The notes under the pieces: model-generated
What the model saw: only the letters and a program-made list of their open reading frames with translations
Told to the model about the DNA's origin: nothing
Databases searched by the model: none
Position numbers and translations under genes: made by a program
Part shown: positions 7,030-8,253 of the stretch, in pieces
Position numbering within the stretch: position 1 is the stretch's first letter
Layout of the letters: each line of letters begins with the position of its first letter
DNA from: Chitinophagaceae bacterium
Lineage (GTDB): Bacteria > Bacteroidota > Bacteroidia > Chitinophagales > Chitinophagaceae
Direction: 5' to 3'
DNA length: 8,253 nucleotides
NCBI GenBank assembly: GCA_025455245.1
Contig: JALOMX010000232.1
Coordinates: forward strand, 1 to 8,253

Positions 7030-8253
7030 TTATCTTAAAATTGTCAGTACCCCCCTTTCAATGGGAGTTCCATCTCTTAAATCAATTATATATGGATAAG
7101 CTCCTACTGGAAGATCCTTTCCCTGTTTCTTTCCATCCCATGGCCTCGACAATCCATTGCCTTTAAATACCACCCCTCCATATCTGTCATATACCACAAT
7201 GGATGATTCCGGGTACAGATCTATATATTTTATATTCCATGTATCATTCAAGCCGTCGCCGTTGGGGGTAAAAGCATTGGGAATAAATATCCCCTTTTGC
7301 ACCGAAACGGTGAGTTGATCACTTGCGGTACAATTATTTTCACCGGTAGCTGTAAGGGTATACACCATATCCGAACTTGCCTGAAGTGTTGGTTGCAGGA
7401 TATTCGGGTTATCAAGTCCTGTAGCCGGACTCCATAAGAAGGTGAATGTTGAGTCGTTGGAAGTTGCAGAAAAAGTTACCTGCATTCCCTCTTTTACCAC
7501 AAAAGAAGGCCCGGCGTCTATAACCGGTTGAGCAAATACCTGAATGGTTTGTGTTGCCGTATCCGATACACATCCTTCTGCATTAACCACTGACAGTTTA
7601 ATGATAAAATTGCCTTTGGTATCATACGTCACTGTGGGTTGCCTTTGTGTTGAAATGCTTCCGTTGCCAAAATTCCAGTACCATGAAGCAACGGTGCTGC
7701 CCGGCGCATTGCTTTGATTTGAAACCGTGATACTGTTACCCTCACACAAACGATCGGTTGGTATGGAAAAAGCCGCCACCGGTTTGTCAATGAAATTGCT
7801 GAATGTTTTTGTTGCCACCGACGAACAACCGCTGTTGCCGGTAACGGTAAGGGTAACCGGATAACTACCCGATTGAGCATAAACATGTATCGGATCCTTA
7901 TCGGCACTGTTTGGCGTACCGTCACCAAACTGCCAATCGTATTTTAGTACAGCGCCATCGGCTACAACGGAAGTATTGGTAAACGAAACCGTTCCGGATG
8001 GCATACATACAAATGAAGGCAATGAAAAAGATGCTTCAGGTTTGGCATAAACAACCAAACGGGCCAATGCGGTATCGCTGCTACAACCATCCGCATTTTT
8101 CACTACATGTTTCACCAGTAACGTATCCGGCTTGCTGTAGGTCCTTGAAATGGCATTGTTATTGAAAACGGTTATCGTATCCATTTTTCCAAAGTCCCAG
8201 AACCATGAAGTAATGCCCGCCTGGGTATTATCTTCTTTGAATAAGAAATTGGT
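7030..8253 (-). CDS. PKD-repeat surface protein with gliding-motility-type (type B) T9SS C-terminal domain, 5' partial
   Basis: The frame stays open to the window edge. An internal Met (8184) is not the start, because 23 further in-frame residues precede it, including the PKD-like motif ITSWFWDFG. 407 residues are visible. Three PKD-like domains can be seen (about 1-72, 73-158, 159-244), each with an aromatic-rich W-x-F-G core (FWDFGKM, YDWQFGDGTP, WYWNFGNGS) and a closing 'G-C-x-S-D/V' strand. A fourth, more divergent Ig-like unit follows (about 245-320, with FLWSPATGL). The last 87 residues are the gliding-motility-associated C-terminal domain: IPNAFTPNGDGLNDTWNI, then VYDRYGGVVF, PWDGKKQGKDLPVGAYPYII and the terminal RGVLTILR. 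This domain is the T9SS export signal of the SprB type. The protein is therefore expected to be secreted or surface exposed, perhaps as an adhesin; its ligand cannot be read from this. The cognate PorP/SprF-like gene follows 43 bp downstream. Confidence 0.93.
   Translation of the reverse strand, partial: TNFLFKEDNTQAGITSWFWDFGKMDTITVFNNNAISRTYSKPDTLLVKHVVKNADGCSSDTALARLVVYAKPEASFSLPSFVCMPSGTVSFTNTSVVADGAVLKYDWQFGDGTPNSADKDPIHVYAQSGSYPVTLTVTGNSGCSSVATKTFSNFIDKPVAAFSIPTDRLCEGNSITVSNQSNAPGSTVASWYWNFGNGSISTQRQPTVTYDTKGNFIIKLSVVNAEGCVSDTATQTIQVFAQPVIDAGPSFVVKEGMQVTFSATSNDSTFTFLWSPATGLDNPNILQPTLQASSDMVYTLTATGENNCTASDQLTVSVQKGIFIPNAFTPNGDGLNDTWNIKYIDLYPESSIVVYDRYGGVVFKGNGLSRPWDGKKQGKDLPVGAYPYIIDLRDGTPIERGVLTILR

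Noticed and set aside
8182..8184. ATG as the start of the PKD-repeat protein
   Set aside because: The frame continues upstream to the window edge with PKD-like sequence (WFWDFG), and there is no signal peptide after this Met.

Overview
The window looks like a chromosomal segment of a Bacteroidota member, most like the Chitinophagales/Sphingobacteriales/Cytophagales side of the phylum. This rests on two type IX secretion system (T9SS) families found essentially only there (a PorP/SprF-like protein and a gliding-motility-type C-terminal domain), on promoters of the Bacteroidota TTTG / TAnnTTTG type, and on start codons without Shine-Dalgarno sequences. The species cannot be named from the sequence alone.

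Left part (1-600): a small single-helix membrane protein of unknown function (53-304, +), a non-coding stretch, then a leftward tRNA-Glu(UUC) with a near-perfect Bacteroidota promoter in front and an intrinsic terminator behind it.

Middle part (700-3966, +): two consecutive glycolytic genes, gap (glyceraldehyde-3-phosphate dehydrogenase) and pgk (phosphoglycerate kinase), followed 18 bp later by an unrecognised lipoprotein gene. The genes are separated by termination signals rather than simply fused into one operon. A hairpin with an 11-bp stem lies between gap and pgk. A textbook intrinsic terminator (7-bp GC stem plus eight T) lies inside the signal-peptide codons of the lipoprotein gene. 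A third, 16-bp perfect bidirectional hairpin lies inside the 3' end of the same lipoprotein frame. The lipoprotein frame runs through this hairpin and overlaps the end of the converging gene by 20 bp. I consider this the most unusual feature of the window.

Right part (3947-8253, -): a leftward T9SS/surface-protein cluster transcribed in the order PKD-repeat surface protein with a type B (gliding-motility) C-terminal secretion signal (5' end outside the window), PorP/SprF-like outer-membrane protein, then a TPR / beta-propeller / carboxypeptidase-regulatory-like / OmpA-like protein with PorE-type architecture. Gaps are short (43 and 64 bp) and no terminator is visible between them, so they are probably one operon. 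The likely picture is a large extracellular protein exported by T9SS, with a dedicated PorP/SprF-type partner and a peptidoglycan-anchored periplasmic/outer-membrane partner. The rightward lipoprotein and the leftward T9SS operon converge on the shared terminator at about 3890-3925.
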